Shown here: piece after piece, positions 10,957-20,108 of the stretch | How positions within the stretch are numbered: the first letter of the stretch is position 1 | Layout of the letters: every line of letters starts with the position of its first letter | NCBI GenBank assembly: GCA_043810515.1 | Contig: JBDRNZ010000009.1 | Coordinates: 1-36,960 of the forward strand | Source of the DNA: WJKQ01 sp043810515 | Lineage (GTDB): Bacteria > Patescibacteriota > Gracilibacteria > UBA1369 > LOWO2-01-FULL-3 | Direction of reading: 5' to 3' | Length of the DNA: 36,960 nt | Program-made: the position numbers and the translations under genes | The notes under the pieces: model-generated | The model's database searches: none | Seen by the model: the letters and a program-made list of their open reading frames with translations, nothing else | What the model was told of the DNA's origin: nothing

Positions 10957-12774
10957 ATGGGTCTCGAAAATATAAGAAATTTTTGTATCATCGCTCATAT
11001 AGATCACGGTAAATCGACTCTTGCCGACAGGTTTCTTGAGATTACGAAAACTGTGGAGAAGAGGGATATGAAGCACGGCCAGCTTCTTGATACGATGGAT
11101 CTGGAACAGGAAAGGGGAATTACGATAAAACTTCAGCCTGTCAGAATGGATTGGGAATATAATGGGGAAAAATATATTTTGAATCTTATAGATACCCCCG
11201 GACATGTGGATTTTTCCTATGAAGTTTCACGGAGTCTGGCGGCATGCGAGGGCGCGATTCTGGTCGTAGACGCCACGCAGGGGATTGAAGCGCAGACTCT
11301 TGCCAATTGTTACATGGCACTTGATCACAATCTTGAAATCATTCCCGTTCTTAATAAGATTGATCTTCCTGCCGCGGATGTGGAAAAAAGATCAAAAGAG
11401 CTTGTCGATGTTCTGGGGATTAAGCCTGAGGACATAATTGCGGTTTCGGCAAAAGAAGGCACTAACGTTGAGGAGGTTTTAAAAATGGTGGTTGAAAAAG
11501 TTCCTCCTCCTCCGGAGGCCACCGATGATGAGGAGCTCAAGGCTCTTGTTTTTGATTCCGTATACGATACCTACAAAGGTGTTGTGGCTTACGTGAAGCT
11601 AATTTCCGGTTCTGTAAAAAGAGGGGAGAGTGTTTATTTTCTTAACACGAAAAAGAAGATTGAGGTGATTGAAGTGGGCTATTTTAAGCCGAAATATGTT
11701 TCGTGTGGAATTCTCCACGCCGGTGAGGTCGGGTATGTCGTCACGGGCTTTAAAGGCGTCAGGGATGCCAGGGTGGGTGATACTGTGTGGAAAGCCGGAA
11801 ACACGAGAATGTCGCTTGAACACGCAAAGCCGCTGGCGGGCTATCATGTTGTTAAACCTTTTGTGTTTGCAAGTATTTTTTGCACCGATTCGGACGATTA
11901 TCCTTTGCTCAGGGACGCTCTCGAGAAACTTCAGATGAACGACAGTTCTCTTTCGTTTCAGCCGGAGCATTCCGGGGCACTGGGACATGGTTTCAGGTGC
12001 GGATTTCTGGGGCTTTTACATATGGAAATTGTACAGGAAAGGCTTGAACGCGAGTACGATCTTGATCTTATTGTTACCGCGCCGTCCGTTTCTTATATTG
12101 CTGTTGTGAATGGAGGGGAAGATGTCCATGTTTCAAATCCCGCTGATCTTCCGGAACCGGCCTCTGTCGTGGCTATAAAAGAGCCCTGGGTGAGGCTTGA
12201 GATTCTTGTGCCGAAAGCTTATGTTGGTGCTGTCATGACTCTTGCTTCAGAGGGCAGGGGGCTTTCCAAAAATGTCCAGTATCTTGATGAAAACCGCGTT
12301 CTCATGACTTTCGAAATGCCGCTCGCGTCTATAGTTGTAGATTTTTACGACCAGCTTAAGAGTGTGAGTAGCGGTTATGCCTCGATGAATTACGAACATC
12401 TTGATTACCGCGAGGGTGACCTTGTAAAACTTGATATTCTTGTGGCCGGGGAAAAAATTGATGCTCTTTCTCTTATTGTTTTCAGGGATTCGGCTTTTTA
12501 TATCGGAAGGTCTCTCACGGAGAAATTGAAGAAAATTATTCCGAAAGCAAATTTTGTGATTCCGATTCAGGCTGCAATAGGCGGAAAAATTATTGCCAGA
12601 GAAACGATTTCCGCTTACAGAAAAGATGTTACCGCGAAGCTTTACGGAGGTGATGTGACCCGCAAAAATAAACTTCTCAAAAAACAGAAAGCTGGCAAGA
12701 AAAGGATGAAAAGATTTGGAAAGATTGAACTTCCCCAGGAGGCGTTTTTGGCTGTTTTGAGAAGGGATAAGTAA
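10957..12774 (+). CDS. lepA: elongation factor 4 (LepA)
   Basis: 605 aa, the usual length. A translational GTPase that acts on stalled or mispositioned ribosomes. G motifs in order: AHIDHGKS (13-20), the switch I segment ERGITIKLQ, DTPGH, NKID, and SAKEG. The IKLQPVRM segment and the C-terminal domain (GGDVTRKNKLLKKQKAGKKR, ending AVLRRDK) are specific to LepA rather than EF-G. The start is the ATG just before GLENIRNFCIIAH. A small gene follows 9 nt downstream. Confidence 0.98.
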   Translation: MGLENIRNFCIIAHIDHGKSTLADRFLEITKTVEKRDMKHGQLLDTMDLEQERGITIKLQPVRMDWEYNGEKYILNLIDTPGHVDFSYEVSRSLAACEGAILVVDATQGIEAQTLANCYMALDHNLEIIPVLNKIDLPAADVEKRSKELVDVLGIKPEDIIAVSAKEGTNVEEVLKMVVEKVPPPPEATDDEELKALVFDSVYDTYKGVVAYVKLISGSVKRGESVYFLNTKKKIEVIEVGYFKPKYVSCGILHAGEVGYVVTGFKGVRDARVGDTVWKAGNTRMSLEHAKPLAGYHVVKPFVFASIFCTDSDDYPLLRDALEKLQMNDSSLSFQPEHSGALGHGFRCGFLGLLHMEIVQERLEREYDLDLIVTAPSVSYIAVVNGGEDVHVSNPADLPEPASVVAIKEPWVRLEILVPKAYVGAVMTLASEGRGLSKNVQYLDENRVLMTFEMPLASIVVDFYDQLKSVSSGYASMNYEHLDYREGDLVKLDILVAGEKIDALSLIVFRDSAFYIGRSLTEKLKKIIPKANFVIPIQAAIGGKIIARETISAYRKDVTAKLYGGDVTRKNKLLKKQKAGKKRMKRFGKIELPQEAFLAVLRRDK

Positions 12775-12783
12775 AAGTACTTT

Positions 12784-13026
12784 ATGTCTTTGTCAAAAAG
12801 CCCCGAGGAAAATGGGCGTCCGGATAATTTTGACAGTATTGTCAAGGGTCTTAGGATGCTTTTATCGGAATATAATTATTGTGATACTAGTCTTATTTTT
12901 AGGGATTTTGAGGCTATGGCTGAGGGGCGTTCGGTTGATATTGATCGTGAGAGACATTATCCTGGGTGGACTGATGATGATTTCAGTGCGCTGCTTGTGG
13001 AACTGCGGAAGGAATTTGGAGGGTAG
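12784..13026 (+). CDS. small hypothetical protein
   Basis: 80 aa, not recognised. Acidic and soluble, with no membrane segment: a helical stretch (IVKGLRMLLSEYNY), then RHYPGWTDDDFSALLVELRKEF. It begins 9 nt after the lepA stop and probably shares its transcript. A short overlapping reading frame in another phase (12812-13033) is taken as a shadow. Confidence 0.6.
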   Translation: MSLSKSPEENGRPDNFDSIVKGLRMLLSEYNYCDTSLIFRDFEAMAEGRSVDIDRERHYPGWTDDDFSALLVELRKEFGG

Positions 13027-13044
13027 TTTTTGACCAGTGTTTTG

Positions 13045-13053
13045 TGGTATAAT
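13045..13053 (+). promoter_or_regulatory. extended -10 promoter of the transglutaminase-like gene
   Basis: TGGTATAAT, a consensus extended -10. No good -35 is visible, which extended -10 promoters tolerate. The leader would be about 15 nt. Confidence 0.5.
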
Positions 13054-13074
13054 TTTAGGAAGTAAAATTTATTT

Positions 13075-14337
13075 ATGCCTAAATTTTTAAAATGGTTTTT
13101 CGGACTTTTTTCTTCTTATGTTCATCCTTTTGAGCGGAGGGTTAATAAATTTTTCAGAAACATAAAATCTACGGATAATATTGCGACGATCAGGAAGGGT
13201 CTTCTGAAGCTTATGCAGGAAAATCTGATTGTTGTGAATATATGGATGGAAAAGAAATACAAGGGCTATAAATATCTTTCCAAATCCGTGAGGGCAAAAA
13301 TGTATAAAAGCGCTGCAGCGATTGTTGCGAAGTTTGGCGAATTTGCAGGGACCGAAAATATTGATATTCAGAAAATAAAAACTGAACTTGAAGCGCGTGG
13401 CCTGGATTTTCCGCATGGCGATGAGGAAAAAATTCAGCATATTTATAAAATAATGCAGTTTTTGAAACCCGGGCTTTATTACCATTACATAAAAACCGCG
13501 AGTTTCGGCAAGTTACTGCGAAATCCTTCCGAGGAAAAGCTTGAGGGCGACTGTAACCAGATTGTGACTTTGTATATTTATCTTTTTTCGCTGAAATTTG
13601 ATATCGGCGATCTTGAGATAAAACTTTTGCCGGAGCATGTGTGTCTGCATTTCAGGGGAATTGACGTTGAAGCCACGAACGGCACTTTTCAGAAATACAA
13701 GGATGATACGCAGATTTTGCCGGTGACAGAAATTATTTCCACAAACCTGCTTGATCTTGCGGATTTCCGGGAGGAACTGCAGGCTATTTCGCCGAGAGTG
13801 ATGGTAAAAAGCGCGCAGCTGGCTTACGCGATCAGCAGCCTGAAGACGCTTGTTGTGAAAAATCTAAATATTGCCTACAAAAATCTCGCGGTTGGTGCGC
13901 TTAAAGGCAATGATTTTGAGACTGCGATTTTTTATTTTTCAAAAGCCGGTGACATGGAGTCTCTGAAAAGCGTTTACCGAAACGCGTGTATTTATTTTAT
14001 GGACAGAAATAATTTTTCAAAAGCCGGTTATTTTGCGGGAAAAAGCGGGGATAACGAACTTGGTTCGACCGTGAAGCGTAACGAAGGCATTTTTTATTAT
14101 AAAAACAACAGTATCGACAAAGCGCTCGCTATTTTTACTTCTCTCGGCGATGAAAAAATGAAAAAAGCGTGTTACGCGAAGCAATACAATAAGCTTGCAG
14201 GTGCAGTTTCCGGCGTAAAAACTGTTACCGATGCGAAAAAACACAGATCCACTTATCAGAAAATGCTCGAGCTGGCGAACAGGCTGGAGGACAGCAAGCT
14301 GCAAAAGAGCGTAAGGGAGGTTTTGTCGAAAATGTAG
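13075..14337 (+). CDS. transglutaminase-like protein with helical-repeat C-terminus
   Basis: 420 aa. Residues about 145-205 look like a transglutaminase-like cysteine-protease fold: Cys160 in LEGDCNQIV at a helix start, His188 in LPEHVCLHF, and acidic Asp197/Glu199 in GIDVEATNG. If Glu199 is the third catalytic residue it replaces the usual Asp. Residues about 255-420 are paired helices (GNDFETAIFYFSKAGD, NNSIDKALAIFTSLGD) resembling TPR repeats. No signal peptide is seen. The substrate is unknown; this family cuts or links peptide bonds and some members act on cell-wall or peptide substrates. Confidence 0.65.
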   Translation: MPKFLKWFFGLFSSYVHPFERRVNKFFRNIKSTDNIATIRKGLLKLMQENLIVVNIWMEKKYKGYKYLSKSVRAKMYKSAAAIVAKFGEFAGTENIDIQKIKTELEARGLDFPHGDEEKIQHIYKIMQFLKPGLYYHYIKTASFGKLLRNPSEEKLEGDCNQIVTLYIYLFSLKFDIGDLEIKLLPEHVCLHFRGIDVEATNGTFQKYKDDTQILPVTEIISTNLLDLADFREELQAISPRVMVKSAQLAYAISSLKTLVVKNLNIAYKNLAVGALKGNDFETAIFYFSKAGDMESLKSVYRNACIYFMDRNNFSKAGYFAGKSGDNELGSTVKRNEGIFYYKNNSIDKALAIFTSLGDEKMKKACYAKQYNKLAGAVSGVKTVTDAKKHRSTYQKMLELANRLEDSKLQKSVREVLSKM

Positions 14338-14376
14338 GAAACTGTTTTTGCTTTCGCCCGTGCTTTCGCCCGGAGC

Positions 14377-14406
14377 TTGTTTATATAGGCTTTTTTGTGC
14401 TATAAT
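14377..14406 (+). promoter_or_regulatory. promoter of the peptide-binding protein/phosphatase operon
   Basis: TTGTTT, 18 bases, TATAAT, with an extended -10 TGC. The leader to the GTG start at 14435 would be about 22 nt. Confidence 0.55.
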
Positions 14407-14434
14407 ATCTGGATTTTTCTGAATCCAAATTCCC

Positions 14435-16012
14435 GTGGAAAATGAAACCGTGAAGAAAAAAACAGGCGTCAGAGTTCTCAAGATCTTTTTTTACACCATT
14501 TTTATGATGGTGTTTGTGTGGGTTTCGAGCCAGTTGTTTTTTAAGAATGAAACTGATTTTCTGGTTAATTACGCGAGGGGTGTTTTGTTTGGAACAGATC
14601 GTGAAACCGGGGATGGAATTACCGATCTGCGCGTGATTTATCCGCAGGAACCGACATCTCTTGAGCCGACTCTGGCTGATTCTGTGACGCGCCAGCGTCT
14701 TGTTAATATTTACGAATCTCTTGTAAAACCCGACAGAGATCTGGAAATGCGTCCCGGACTTGCGTTGTCGTGGGGGCTTATTGACGATTATACCTGGGAA
14801 TTCAACCTGAGACCTTCCGTTGTTTTTCATGACGGCAGTAAGTTTGATGCGCAGGATGTTGCCGCAAGTATAGGTAGAGCTTCCTTATTCCCAAAATCCG
14901 AACTCTCCGGAGCTACCGCGACGATTGACAGTATTGATATTATTGATGATCTGACCATAAGAATCATGACCAAAAAGCCCGATCCGTTACTGCTTCAGAA
15001 ATTGTCCGTTATTTTAATTGTTCCTTCCGAATATGCTGGTGAAAGTGAGATTGATACTCCGGTCGGTAGTGGCCCGTATAAATTTTCTTCGTGGGAAAAA
15101 GACAAAAACAAGATGGTTTTCGAGGAGTTTCCGGGATACTGGGGAAATAAAGCTAAATTTAAAAAAGTCGAACTTTATTCGCGCGTGGACAAATCCGAGC
15201 GTGTAAATATGTTTCTTCGCGGAGATGGTGACGTGCTGGCTTTTGTGCCTTACGATGTTGTTTCTACTATTGAGAAAAGAGGTTTTGAAATTGCTGCCAT
15301 TCCGACTCTTGAAGTTCAGTTTTTGCTTATGAATGCCACTTCGGGAGTTTTGGAAGATCCTTTGAGCAGAAAAGCGGTTTCTCTTGCTATTGACCAGGAA
15401 TTGCTGGTGCAGGCTGTTGGCGGCTATGCGGAAGGCGTGAGTCAGTTTGTGAGTAATGGTGTTTTTGGTTTTTCCCCGAATATTCCGACTCACGAATATG
15501 ATATTTCGCAGGCCAGGCAGCTTGCTGAGGAAATGGGATTGAGCGGCAAAACCATCAAACTGCATCTGCCTTTGGGTTTGGATATTTTGGGCGAGCATGT
15601 CAGGAAAGGACTTCTTGATGCCGGAATTAACGTAGTCGTGTCTTATCTTGATGTTGACAATCTTATGAAGAGCCTTGCTGACAAGGATGCTGATATGTAT
15701 TTCTTTGCTTTTAAATCCGAGCTTGGAGACAGCGAGGATTTTTTGAGCACAATCGCGCACAGCAATGGTTCTTATAATGTTTTCGATTATAAGAACGAGA
15801 ATGTCGATTATCTTATTGATTCGGCCATTGTGGAACTTGATAACGAGAAACGTCGTGATTTGCTTCAGGAGGCTATGGAGATTCTTGTTGATGACGATAT
15901 TATCGGAGTTCCTTTGTTTGAATATGAAACCGTTTACAGTTTTGTTGATAAAATCGGAATGAACCCGAGGATTGACGGACTTATTTATTTTGATGAATTA
16001 ATTTTGAAATGA
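14435..16012 (+). CDS. membrane-anchored extracellular solute-binding protein, family 5
   Basis: 525 aa, GTG start. Residues about 14-35 are a single hydrophobic segment with basic residues before it, acting as a signal anchor. No lipobox cysteine is seen. The rest follows the oligopeptide-binding (DppA/OppA) pattern: IYPQEPTSLEPTLADSVTRQ, WEFNLRPSVVFHDGSKFDAQDV, and VGSGPYKFSSWE. Family members bind peptides or similar solutes outside the cell for an ABC transporter. No permease or ATPase gene is nearby. Its TGA stop overlaps the ATG of the phosphatase gene by 4 bases, so the two are translationally coupled and may work as one sensory unit. Confidence 0.88.
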   Translation: MENETVKKKTGVRVLKIFFYTIFMMVFVWVSSQLFFKNETDFLVNYARGVLFGTDRETGDGITDLRVIYPQEPTSLEPTLADSVTRQRLVNIYESLVKPDRDLEMRPGLALSWGLIDDYTWEFNLRPSVVFHDGSKFDAQDVAASIGRASLFPKSELSGATATIDSIDIIDDLTIRIMTKKPDPLLLQKLSVILIVPSEYAGESEIDTPVGSGPYKFSSWEKDKNKMVFEEFPGYWGNKAKFKKVELYSRVDKSERVNMFLRGDGDVLAFVPYDVVSTIEKRGFEIAAIPTLEVQFLLMNATSGVLEDPLSRKAVSLAIDQELLVQAVGGYAEGVSQFVSNGVFGFSPNIPTHEYDISQARQLAEEMGLSGKTIKLHLPLGLDILGEHVRKGLLDAGINVVVSYLDVDNLMKSLADKDADMYFFAFKSELGDSEDFLSTIAHSNGSYNVFDYKNENVDYLIDSAIVELDNEKRRDLLQEAMEILVDDDIIGVPLFEYETVYSFVDKIGMNPRIDGLIYFDELILK

Positions 16013-17595
16013 ACATGCACCTAAATATTCGCGGAAAACTCATTATGGCTATTTCACTGCTTATTGTGGCGCTTTTTTCATTTGTTGCTTATCTTTTTAT
16101 AAATGAAAAAAGGCTGGAAATGGCTGATGATATTTACGTGAACGCTCTGGCATTTTCAAAACTTACCGCTCCGACAGTCGTCTATGATTATGATCTTTAT
16201 CTTTCGCAGAGCGGTTTTGTTTATTTCAACAGAGATATCAATTCTTTATTTGAACAGAATGATGACATCGCGCTTATTGAGGTTGTTTCTTACGCCGGAG
16301 AAGTTCTTTATGATTCGGACCTGGATGCTGACAAGAAATATGGAGGCGAGCTGCGTATGGTTGAAAATGTGGAGACTCTGGCGCAGATTCAGTCCGAGAA
16401 TGTTTCCATAAAAACTTTCGGAGGAGATGTTTTTTATCTTAAGGCGAATGATGAGGGCGATATTTTTTATGTTGATGAGAACGAGAAGACCATTGAGTCG
16501 CCGAGAGCCGGTGATGAGGTTGATTTTATAGTTGTTCCGGCGAATGAAAAATATTCCATCGTTTACGGGCTTGATTATCACAATCTTGTTGAAAGAGTCG
16601 GGATTATGACGATGAGAATAGTTTATCTGGCTATTTTTGGAATTATGATAGGAATTATTATGTCGTTTTTTATGGCCGGAAGAGTAACGAAGCCGGTTGC
16701 AAAACTCGTTGCAGGAGCCGAAAGAATCGCGACCGGAGATTTTAAGACGCGGGTTGATATTGCGACGCATGATGAAATCGGATTTCTTGGCGCGTCATTC
16801 AACAAAATGGCGATTGACCTGGAATCAAGCGTGGAGGCGAAACTTTACAAAGAGCGTGTTACGAGGGAGCTTGAGCTTGCGGCTCAGATTCAGAGTCAGA
16901 TTGTTCCGGCTGAAAGCGAAATTCCAAAAATCGAGGGGCTTGATATTTCCGCGGGACTGGTCCCGGCCGAGGAAATCGGAGGTGATATGTATGATTTTCA
17001 GCGCTGCGGTGACGATCGGCTGATTATGTATCTTGGGGACGTGACTGGTCATGGAGTGCCTGCCGGTATCGTGAGCTCTATCGCGAGTGCTGTTTTTTAT
17101 GGATACAGCGGCCAGTCGGATCTGAAAAAACTTATTGTCGATGTTAATCACGTTCTGAAAGGTAAGACAATGTCAAATATGTTTATGACTCTTTGTCTTA
17201 TGGAATGGAATTCCGCAGAGAAAAAATTCAGATACGTGAGTGCGGGGCATGAACAGCTTATTCATTACAAAGCGAAAGAAGGAAAAGTAGAACTTGCGCC
17301 TGCCGGCGGAATAGCTCTTGGAATGCTTGAAGATGTTTCCCCTCATGTAAAAGTCGAGCAGATTGATATGCAGCCCGGGGATTTTGTTATATCTTACAGC
17401 GATGGTATTCCGGAATCGTGGCGCACCGAGAAGGAAAATTATGGAATTGAAAGGTTTTTGCAGTCAGTTGAAAAGTGGGGAAAATCAAAAACTTCCGCAG
17501 ATATGAAACAGGGAATTCTTGCTGATCTGAAAGAATTTGTCGGCGGCTACAAGCAGATGGACGATGTTACTCTTATTGTTCTGAAGCGGGTCTAG
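16009..17595 (+). CDS. sensor PP2C-type phosphatase (RsbU/SpoIIE family) with HAMP domain
   Basis: 528 aa. TM helix about 11-31, an extracytoplasmic domain about 32-198 that I cannot assign, TM helix about 200-224, HAMP to about 276 (VTKPVAKLVAGAERIATGDF), a helical linker (TRELELAAQIQSQIVP), then a SpoIIE-type phosphatase domain to the end. Metal-site motifs are intact: EEIGGDMYDF, GDVTGHGVPAG, SAGHEQ, YSDGIPES, MDDVTLIVL. Relatives dephosphorylate anti-sigma-factor antagonists in partner-switching pathways. No such partner is in the window. Coupling to the upstream binding protein suggests that ligand-loaded binding protein may be read by the sensor domain. Confidence 0.92.
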   Translation: MNMHLNIRGKLIMAISLLIVALFSFVAYLFINEKRLEMADDIYVNALAFSKLTAPTVVYDYDLYLSQSGFVYFNRDINSLFEQNDDIALIEVVSYAGEVLYDSDLDADKKYGGELRMVENVETLAQIQSENVSIKTFGGDVFYLKANDEGDIFYVDENEKTIESPRAGDEVDFIVVPANEKYSIVYGLDYHNLVERVGIMTMRIVYLAIFGIMIGIIMSFFMAGRVTKPVAKLVAGAERIATGDFKTRVDIATHDEIGFLGASFNKMAIDLESSVEAKLYKERVTRELELAAQIQSQIVPAESEIPKIEGLDISAGLVPAEEIGGDMYDFQRCGDDRLIMYLGDVTGHGVPAGIVSSIASAVFYGYSGQSDLKKLIVDVNHVLKGKTMSNMFMTLCLMEWNSAEKKFRYVSAGHEQLIHYKAKEGKVELAPAGGIALGMLEDVSPHVKVEQIDMQPGDFVISYSDGIPESWRTEKENYGIERFLQSVEKWGKSKTSADMKQGILADLKEFVGGYKQMDDVTLIVLKRV

Positions 17596-17599
17596 TTTG

Positions 17600-18844
17600 T
17601 CAGAGCGTAATGCCTGGCACCGGGAAGCGAAGGCACATTTCTTTTACCTCCTCCTTTATTTTTTTGTGAAGTTCGGTGTCAGAAATGTTTGAAATTACTC
17701 TGTCGAGCCAGTCCGCGATGCGTTCCATTTCCGGTTCTTTCATGCCTCTTGTTGTGACTGCCGGTGTGCCGAGACGTATTCCGGACGGATCCATTGGAGA
17801 TCTTGGTTCTCCCGGGATTGTGTTTTTGTTGAGAGTGATCCCGACTGTGTCCAGCGTGTTTTGTGCCTGTTTTCCGGGAACTTCTTTGTTTGTGAGGTCG
17901 ATCAGAACGAGGTGTGTGTCGGTTCCGTCCGATATGAGCTTAAATCCTTTTTCTTTTAATTTTTCCGCGAGGTGGCGGGCGTTTTTTCTTATCTGCTCGG
18001 CGTAGGTTTTAAATTCGGGCTGGAGTGCCTCGTGAAACGCGATGGCTTTTCCTGCGATCGTGTGGTCGTGCGGGCCGCCCTGCATTCCCGGAAATACTGC
18101 TTTGTCGATTGCTGTGGCGTATTTTTCTTTGCAAAGAATTATTGCGCCTCTCGGGCCGCGAAGCGTTTTGTGAGTTGTTGTCATTACGACGTCAAAATAG
18201 GGAACGGGTGATTCCAAAACTCCTGCTGCGATGAGGCCCGCTGTGTGGGAAATGTCCGCCATCGTCATGGCCCCAACTTCGTCCGCTATTTCCTTAAATT
18301 TTTTCCATTCAATATCTCTGGGATATGCCGTAAATCCTGCTACGATGAGTTTTGGCTTTTTTTCAAGCGCGAGTTTTCTGACCTCCTCCATGTCGATTCG
18401 TCCTGTTGTTGTGTCAACTTCGTACTGGACGAAATTATACGCTTTTCCGGAATATGAAATCGGCAGGCCGTGTGTGATGTGGCCGCCGTGGGTGAGTTTG
18501 AGTCCCATTACCGTGTCACCGAATTCAAGAAGTGCGAAATATATCGCAGCGTTCGCGGGCGATCCGGAGTATGGTTGCACGTTTGCGTGGTCGGCGCCGA
18601 AAAGTTTTTTTGCGCGCTCTATCGCGAGTGTTTCAATCTGATCTATATTTTCCTGTCCGCCATAATATCTTTTAAAAGGATATCCTTCAGAATATTTATT
18701 AGTCAAAATCGATCCGCATGCTTCCATGACTGCCGCGGATGTGTAATTTTCCGAAGGTATCAATTCTATGCCTTCTGCCTGTCTTTTTTTCTCGCTTTCA
18801 ATAAGTTCGTATATTTCAGGGTCTGTTTTTTGAATGTAACTCAT
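17600..18844 (-). CDS. glyA: serine hydroxymethyltransferase
   Basis: 414 aa, usual length. A PLP enzyme interconverting serine plus tetrahydrofolate with glycine plus methylene-tetrahydrofolate, so it supplies glycine and one-carbon units to purine synthesis, whose genes lie nearby. Visible motifs: ELIPSENYTS, NKYSEGYPFKRYYGG, PYSGSPANAA, and the PLP-lysine site TTTHKTLRGPRG with Lys226. ADISHTAGL replaces the more common ADMAHVAGL, and the catalytic His is kept. It is convergent with the phosphatase gene, with 4 bases between stop codons. No clear promoter was found. Confidence 0.98.
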   Translation of the reverse strand: MSYIQKTDPEIYELIESEKKRQAEGIELIPSENYTSAAVMEACGSILTNKYSEGYPFKRYYGGQENIDQIETLAIERAKKLFGADHANVQPYSGSPANAAIYFALLEFGDTVMGLKLTHGGHITHGLPISYSGKAYNFVQYEVDTTTGRIDMEEVRKLALEKKPKLIVAGFTAYPRDIEWKKFKEIADEVGAMTMADISHTAGLIAAGVLESPVPYFDVVMTTTHKTLRGPRGAIILCKEKYATAIDKAVFPGMQGGPHDHTIAGKAIAFHEALQPEFKTYAEQIRKNARHLAEKLKEKGFKLISDGTDTHLVLIDLTNKEVPGKQAQNTLDTVGITLNKNTIPGEPRSPMDPSGIRLGTPAVTTRGMKEPEMERIADWLDRVISNISDTELHKKIKEEVKEMCLRFPVPGITL

Positions 18845-18923
18845 GATGGCGGGGATTAGTTTGTAAAAGTCGGCCAGGTGGTATTCTTAAGGATTTAAGA
18901 AATGAGCGCAATAGAAAAATTTG

Positions 18924-18952
18924 TTGTAATGATGCGGCGTAGTTGTTAGAAT
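18924..18952 (+). promoter_or_regulatory. promoter of tRNA-Leu
   Basis: TTGTAA, 17 bases, TAGAAT, with an extended -10 TGT. The start near 18959 is about 14 bases before the tRNA. Confidence 0.55.
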
Positions 18953-18972
18953 TTTCCTGCCCCTAATTATAT

Positions 18973-19060
18973 GTCCAGGTGGCGGAACTGGTAGACGCGC
19001 TAGCTTGAGGGGCTAGTCCCGATTTTCGGGGTGGAGGTTCAAGTCCTCTCCTGGGCACCA
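18973..19060 (+). tRNA. tRNA-Leu (anticodon GAG)
   Basis: An 88-nt class II tRNA with a long variable arm (TCCCGATTTTCGGGG). Acceptor GTCCAGG pairs with CCTGGGC (one T-G pair), anticodon stem CTAGC/GCTAG around TTGAGGG gives GAG, and CCA is encoded. Confidence 0.97.
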
Positions 19061-19087
19061 ATATCATTCATCATTAACCAAAAAAGT

Positions 19088-19321
19088 ATGAACAAAAAAT
19101 CCTGCAGAAAGTTCGGACGCTCTCTTTTTTATGGCGTGTCCGTGTCTGTTATCGGTATCGTGGTTGGTTTTCTTTTGGGATTTCTGATTTCTTTTCTTTC
19201 CGGAATTGTAAGTGTGAATGAATATGAAGTGATTCCGCGCGCGCTTGCGACTTTTTTGGGAATGGGAGCCGGTGCGATTATAGGTGGAATATACGGACTG
19301 GTGCTTGGTTATAAGGAATAA
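19088..19321 (+). CDS. small two-helix membrane protein
   Basis: 77 aa, not recognised. I use the ATG at 19088; a longer frame would begin inside tRNA-Leu. A basic start (MNKKSCRKFGR) precedes a hydrophobic helix (about 17-40), a polar turn (VNEYEVIPR), and a glycine-rich hydrophobic helix (about 52-73), giving a hairpin with both ends inside by the positive-inside rule. It starts 27 nt after tRNA-Leu and is probably read from that promoter. Confidence 0.7.
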   Translation: MNKKSCRKFGRSLFYGVSVSVIGIVVGFLLGFLISFLSGIVSVNEYEVIPRALATFLGMGAGAIIGGIYGLVLGYKE

Positions 19322-19327
19322 AACCGG

Positions 19328-20050
19328 ATGATTTATCCAGAAAGTCTGAAAATCAGTGGAAAAATTTTTAAGGTTGAATATGAAACCGTTTTTAAAAGAA
19401 CCTCTTCTGTTCGCATAAAAAATAACAGAGTCGTTTTAAAGTTGAGCCGGTTTGCGATGGGCAAAAGCCGCGATGAAATGGTTGAAAAATTTTTAAAATG
19501 GGCCGAGAAAAAACTTAAAAAAGTTCCCGGAAATGATTTTTTGATGCCCGTATATAAAGACGGCGGCAGAGTTGGCACTCATAATAGGATCTATGACATC
19601 AGGGTGAATTTTGAAGAAAGAAAAAACGCCTCTGCTTTGCTTAAAGGGTCTTTGATCGAGATTTTTCTGCCCGAGGGTATTCCGGAGGCAGTGGAGCGCG
19701 TGAAGATTAAAAATCTTTCCGAAAAAATAATTATCGCTGATCAGACTTCTTATCTGAAAGATGTGATTGATGAGCTAAATCAGGTTTATTTTCAGGAAAA
19801 ATATAATTGGTGCCGTTTCAAGCGGATGAATTCGCGCTTCGGGAGCTGCAGTTCGAGAAAGAATATAAATATCGCGTACAGACTGCTTTTTGCTCCGCGT
19901 GAGGTTTTTCGCTATGTCTGCGTGCATGAGCTCGCGCATCTGAAGGAAATGAATCATTCCTCGCGTTTCTGGGCGCTTGTGAATGGGGCCGTTCCGGATT
20001 ATAAAAAACATGAAAAGTGGCTCAGAACCAGCGGATTTATGCTCGGATAA
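19328..20050 (+). CDS. YgjP-like zinc metallopeptidase (DUF45)
   Basis: 240 aa, usual length. Zinc site HELAH at 200-204 with His210 in KEMNHSSRFW as a likely further ligand, followed by the family signature PDYKKHEKWL. RFGSCSSRKNINIAYRLLFAP upstream is also typical. The N-terminal half is the beta-rich domain usual in this family. The cellular substrate is not known for the family. It begins 6 bases after the small membrane protein. One of only two starts here with a weak AAGGA upstream (10 nt spacing). Confidence 0.9.
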   Translation: MIYPESLKISGKIFKVEYETVFKRTSSVRIKNNRVVLKLSRFAMGKSRDEMVEKFLKWAEKKLKKVPGNDFLMPVYKDGGRVGTHNRIYDIRVNFEERKNASALLKGSLIEIFLPEGIPEAVERVKIKNLSEKIIIADQTSYLKDVIDELNQVYFQEKYNWCRFKRMNSRFGSCSSRKNINIAYRLLFAPREVFRYVCVHELAHLKEMNHSSRFWALVNGAVPDYKKHEKWLRTSGFMLG

Positions 20051-20057
20051 AGGGAGC

Positions 20058-20086
20058 TTGAAAGTTTTTCCGGCTTATGGTAGAAA
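20058..20086 (+). promoter_or_regulatory. promoter of tRNA-Val
   Basis: TTGAAA, 17 bases, TAGAAA, with an extended -10 TGG. The start near 20093 is about 16 bases before the tRNA. Confidence 0.5.
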
Positions 20087-20108
20087 TTACAGGTAATTTT
20101 TGAAATTC

